A stretch of 64,000 nt of DNA, taken from NCBI RefSeq assembly GCF_040538665.1, contig NZ_JBEWXT010000001.1, forward strand, positions 310,001 to 374,000. Direction: 5' to 3'. Positions 61,635-64,000 of this stretch are shown here, piece by piece (position 1 is the first letter of the stretch; the number at the start of each line of letters is the position of its first letter). A program made the translations under genes and the position numbers. Below the pieces are notes generated by a model that saw nothing but the letters and a program-made list of their open reading frames with translations, ran no database searches and had not been told where the DNA came from. Source of the DNA: Aureibaculum sp. 2308TA14-22. Lineage in GTDB: Bacteria; Bacteroidota; Bacteroidia; Flavobacteriales; Flavobacteriaceae.

Positions 61635-64000
61635 TATTTAATTACAAGTTTTTTTGTGGCATTCTCTTTTCCGCCAGAAATCCTCAACATATATTCTCCT
61701 TTTGGTAAATAATACTTTCCACTATCGGCTTTTTTTAATTTAACTTTTTTCTTGCCAAAATAACTTTTTACGCTTTTTGGTGTAACCGAAAAGTCGTAAT
61801 CAGTATAATTAAATCCCATGTCGGCTTTTAAGGTTTTACTGTACAATACATTTTTTTCATCGGCTAAAACTTCAAGTTTAATATTACCTCCGTTTGAAAC
61901 AAAATAAGCAACATCTATTTTAGGTTCGTAAGGTTCTGAAAATTGGCTCCAAGAACTTCCCCAACGCGAAGAATGTCTGGTTTCAGGTAACTCAAAGAGC
62001 GTAATGGCTTTGTTTTTTATATTGTTGTATTTCTGCAAGGGAGCAATATTCGCTTTATAAATAGAACGCCCGTGTGTACCAATAATCAAGTCTTTTTCGC
62101 GTTCTTGGAGTACCAAATCGTGTACCGCTACTTTAGGAATTCCATTTGAAAATACTTGCCAGTTATTGCCTTTGTCAAAACTTACAAACACTTCGCTGTC
62201 GGTACCCAAATAGAGTATGTTTTCATCAGTCGGGTCTTCTTTAATTACGTTTACGGAATAATCGGGCAATCCGTTGCCTATTGATTTCCAAGTGTTGCCC
62301 ATATCTTCACTGACATAAACAAAGGCTTTAAAATTGTCACTTCTATATCCGTTTAAAGTAGCATAAACTCTATTTTTTTCGTGTTGAGAAGCAATGACGC
62401 GAGACACCCACAATCCTTGAGGTAAATTATCGGAAACTTTTGCCCAACTGTTGCCGCCGTCTTTTGTAATGTGAATTAACCCGTCATCACTCCCAGTATA
62501 AATCATTCCGAATTGAAATGGACTTTCGGAAATGCTTGTGAGCGTTCCGTAAGGTACATTCCCTTTTTTACCGCCAGTGGTCAAATCGTCCGAAATCACA
62601 TCAAAATTTTTGCCCTTGTCCATAGAACGCAACAACTTGTTGGCTCCCATATATAAAATGTCTTGATTATGAGGTGATAATAAAATTGGGGTTTGCCAAT
62701 TGTATCGGTAAGGAGCATCGCCCAATTCATGTTTAGGATGGATGCTCAAACGCTCACCTGTCTCTAAATTAAGTCGGTAATAGTAGCCAAATTGTGAACC
62801 AGAATACACAATATTATTGTCTCTGCTGTCAATTTGAACCTGCATACCATCACCACCGCCTATTCTTTTATAAGGATATTGCCCGCTACCTTCCCATCTT
62901 TTGGAAGCCTTGTAATTGCTCGGTCCATACCACACGCCATTATCTTGAAATCCGCCAAACACGTTGTACGGTTTTTTATTATCAACATTTACGTAATAAT
63001 ATTGCCCTACTGAGGGAGAGTTATTTTTAATCCAATTTTCACCATCATCATAGGTAATATTTACGCCACCATCATTTCCGTTAATAATATGGCCTTCATG
63101 CTTTGGATTTATCCATAATGCTTGATGGTCGGCATGTACATTTTCTTTGCCGATGGATTTGAACGTTTTACCCCCATCATCTGTTTTTAATAAAGGAACA
63201 CCACCAATATATACTTTGTTTTCGTTGGCCGTATTCACGCCTATTGTACCAAAATAGTATCCGTAAGAGCTATACACGCCATCCAAATAGCCATCATGAG
63301 TTTTTGCCCAAGATTTGCCACCATCTGTAGATTTGTACAACTCTGCACCAATGACTGGTGAGTTAAACAAAAGAGCATTGGCATCTACTAAATACATTTT
63401 TAAGTCAACGGGTTTAACTTTTCCGTTTTTGACCATTTCTTTTACTTTTTTAGCTTCATATTTTTTAGGGAAACCATTTGTTTTGAGGTAATCGTTTAGT
63501 TTTTTATTGTCAAGAGCTATAAAATCGGCATTGGTCATACTTTCAAAATCCTCTTTTTTTAAACTTTCTGACTTTTCTTTTTTCTCCTTCTCTTTTGGCC
63601 TTCTGTTCTGATTATCTAAAAAAGCATAAATGGTAGTGTCATTATATGTCGCTAATCCGATCCTTCCAACACCAGCATCAGATGGAAAACCACTATTTGT
63701 ATTGGTCATTTTAGTCCATGTAGAACCACCATCTGTACTTTTGTAAATGGCAGAATTTTGTCCGTCTCCATCAAAATCCCATGCTTTACGTATTCGCTCC
63801 CAAGAAGCGGCATACATAATATCTGGGTTGGTAGGCGATACCGAAATGTCAATTACACCAGTATTTTCATCAATAAACAATACATTTTTCCATGTTTTTC
63901 CGCCATCAATAGTTTTAAAAATGCCACGTTCGGCATTTGGGGTGTACAAATGTCCAATGGCACCAACTACTAGTTCGTCAGGATTGTTTTTATTGATTAT
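61634..64000 (-). CDS. Sortilin/BNR-repeat beta-propeller protein, 5' end outside window
   Basis: The frame stays open to the right edge (residues IINKNNPDELVVGAIGHLYT precede the first TTG), so the N-terminus is missing; about 788 residues are visible. Repeated Asp-box units such as GIFKTIDGGKTWKNVLF, AIYKSTDGGSTWTKM, LYKSTDGGKSWAKTHDGY and VFVSFDKGNNWQVFSNG mark a VPS10/sortilin-like ten-bladed propeller. A charged insertion (about visible residues 135-205, Lys/Glu-rich) interrupts it. The C-terminal strands (GKYYLPKGEYMLRISGG...KKLVIK) resemble a beta-sandwich secretion or sorting domain. Presumably exported; a role in peptide or glycan binding is only a guess. Confidence 0.87.
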   Translation of the reverse strand: MINKNNPDELVVGAIGHLYTPNAERGIFKTIDGGKTWKNVLFIDENTGVIDISVSPTNPDIMYAASWERIRKAWDFDGDGQNSAIYKSTDGGSTWTKMTNTNSGFPSDAGVGRIGLATYNDTTIYAFLDNQNRRPKEKEKKEKSESLKKEDFESMTNADFIALDNKKLNDYLKTNGFPKKYEAKKVKEMVKNGKVKPVDLKMYLVDANALLFNSPVIGAELYKSTDGGKSWAKTHDGYLDGVYSSYGYYFGTIGVNTANENKVYIGGVPLLKTDDGGKTFKSIGKENVHADHQALWINPKHEGHIINGNDGGVNITYDDGENWIKNNSPSVGQYYYVNVDNKKPYNVFGGFQDNGVWYGPSNYKASKRWEGSGQYPYKRIGGGDGMQVQIDSRDNNIVYSGSQFGYYYRLNLETGERLSIHPKHELGDAPYRYNWQTPILLSPHNQDILYMGANKLLRSMDKGKNFDVISDDLTTGGKKGNVPYGTLTSISESPFQFGMIYTGSDDGLIHITKDGGNSWAKVSDNLPQGLWVSRVIASQHEKNRVYATLNGYRSDNFKAFVYVSEDMGNTWKSIGNGLPDYSVNVIKEDPTDENILYLGTDSEVFVSFDKGNNWQVFSNGIPKVAVHDLVLQEREKDLIIGTHGRSIYKANIAPLQKYNNIKNKAITLFELPETRHSSRWGSSWSQFSEPYEPKIDVAYFVSNGGNIKLEVLADEKNVLYSKTLKADMGFNYTDYDFSVTPKSVKSYFGKKKVKLKKADSGKYYLPKGEYMLRISGGKENATKKLVIK

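Overview
The window is AT-rich bacterial chromosome from a member of the Bacteroidota, most likely family Flavobacteriaceae. Supporting signs are: a division/cell-wall cluster in the flavobacterial order (mraZ to ftsZ, no ddl, murB or murF); an FtsZ with a ~300-residue tail; -7 boxes of the form TAnnTTTG with almost no Shine-Dalgarno sequences; an F-type ATPase operon lacking atpD and atpC; a SprE/PorW-type lipoprotein (type IX secretion and gliding); an S16 protein with a long Ala/Glu tail; and several families known mainly from this phylum (DUF5687, DUF6146, DUF6168). Genus cannot be decided from the sequence. There is no insertion sequence, prophage, CRISPR array or integrase; this is mostly core genome.

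Layout. 1-3755: the 3' part of an uncharacterised helical protein, then on the minus strand an RluA-type pseudouridine synthase, the GTPase EngB/YsxC and an alpha/beta hydrolase. 3914-19442: the complete dcw cluster on the plus strand, opening with three 10-bp-phased MraZ-box-like repeats and closing with a strong terminator after ftsZ. 19467-20107: a YqeY protein and tRNA-Arg(UCG). 20187-28334: metabolic and accessory genes, notably a 1010-residue protein joining an APH-type kinase, an M23 peptidase-like domain and a class III aminotransferase. 28397-36900 (minus): porW/sprE, a bactofilin, two small AtpI-like membrane proteins, then atpB-E-F-H-A-G. The bactofilin and AtpZ-like genes overlap by 77 bases, and a terminator-like hairpin follows atpE. 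37041-45407 (minus): an ABC exporter pair, a five-module secreted lipoprotein (ThuA, sugar dehydrogenase-type propeller, PKD, cytochrome c, CBM), purM, a retropepsin-like protein and pheS. 45695-53435 (plus): two different glutamate dehydrogenases around an LRR protein, a secreted DinB-superfamily protein and a PEP/pyruvate-binding protein with receiver-like domains. 53558-64000: DNA polymerase IV, PEP carboxykinase, small membrane/DUF genes, a saccharopine dehydrogenase-like protein, the rpsP-rimM-trmN6 group, a TMEM175-type channel and a sortilin/BNR-propeller protein cut by the right edge.

How the genes work together. The dcw block supplies most cytoplasmic and membrane steps of peptidoglycan precursor synthesis (MurC, D, E, MraY, MurG) with the septal machinery (FtsL, I, W, Q, A, Z). 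The ATP synthase block gives all of Fo plus alpha, gamma and delta, so beta and epsilon must be encoded elsewhere. The two GDHs look like an NADP-type (assimilatory) and NAD-type (catabolic) pair and, with PckA, tie nitrogen to carbon metabolism.

No obviously new multi-gene system stands out. The most unusual items are single multi-domain proteins (21237-24269, 39387-42734, 48918-51950), the overprinted bactofilin/AtpZ junction, the hairpin after atpE, the phased mraZ operator and dispersed palindromes that double as terminators. All family names come from reading motifs; no database search was run.
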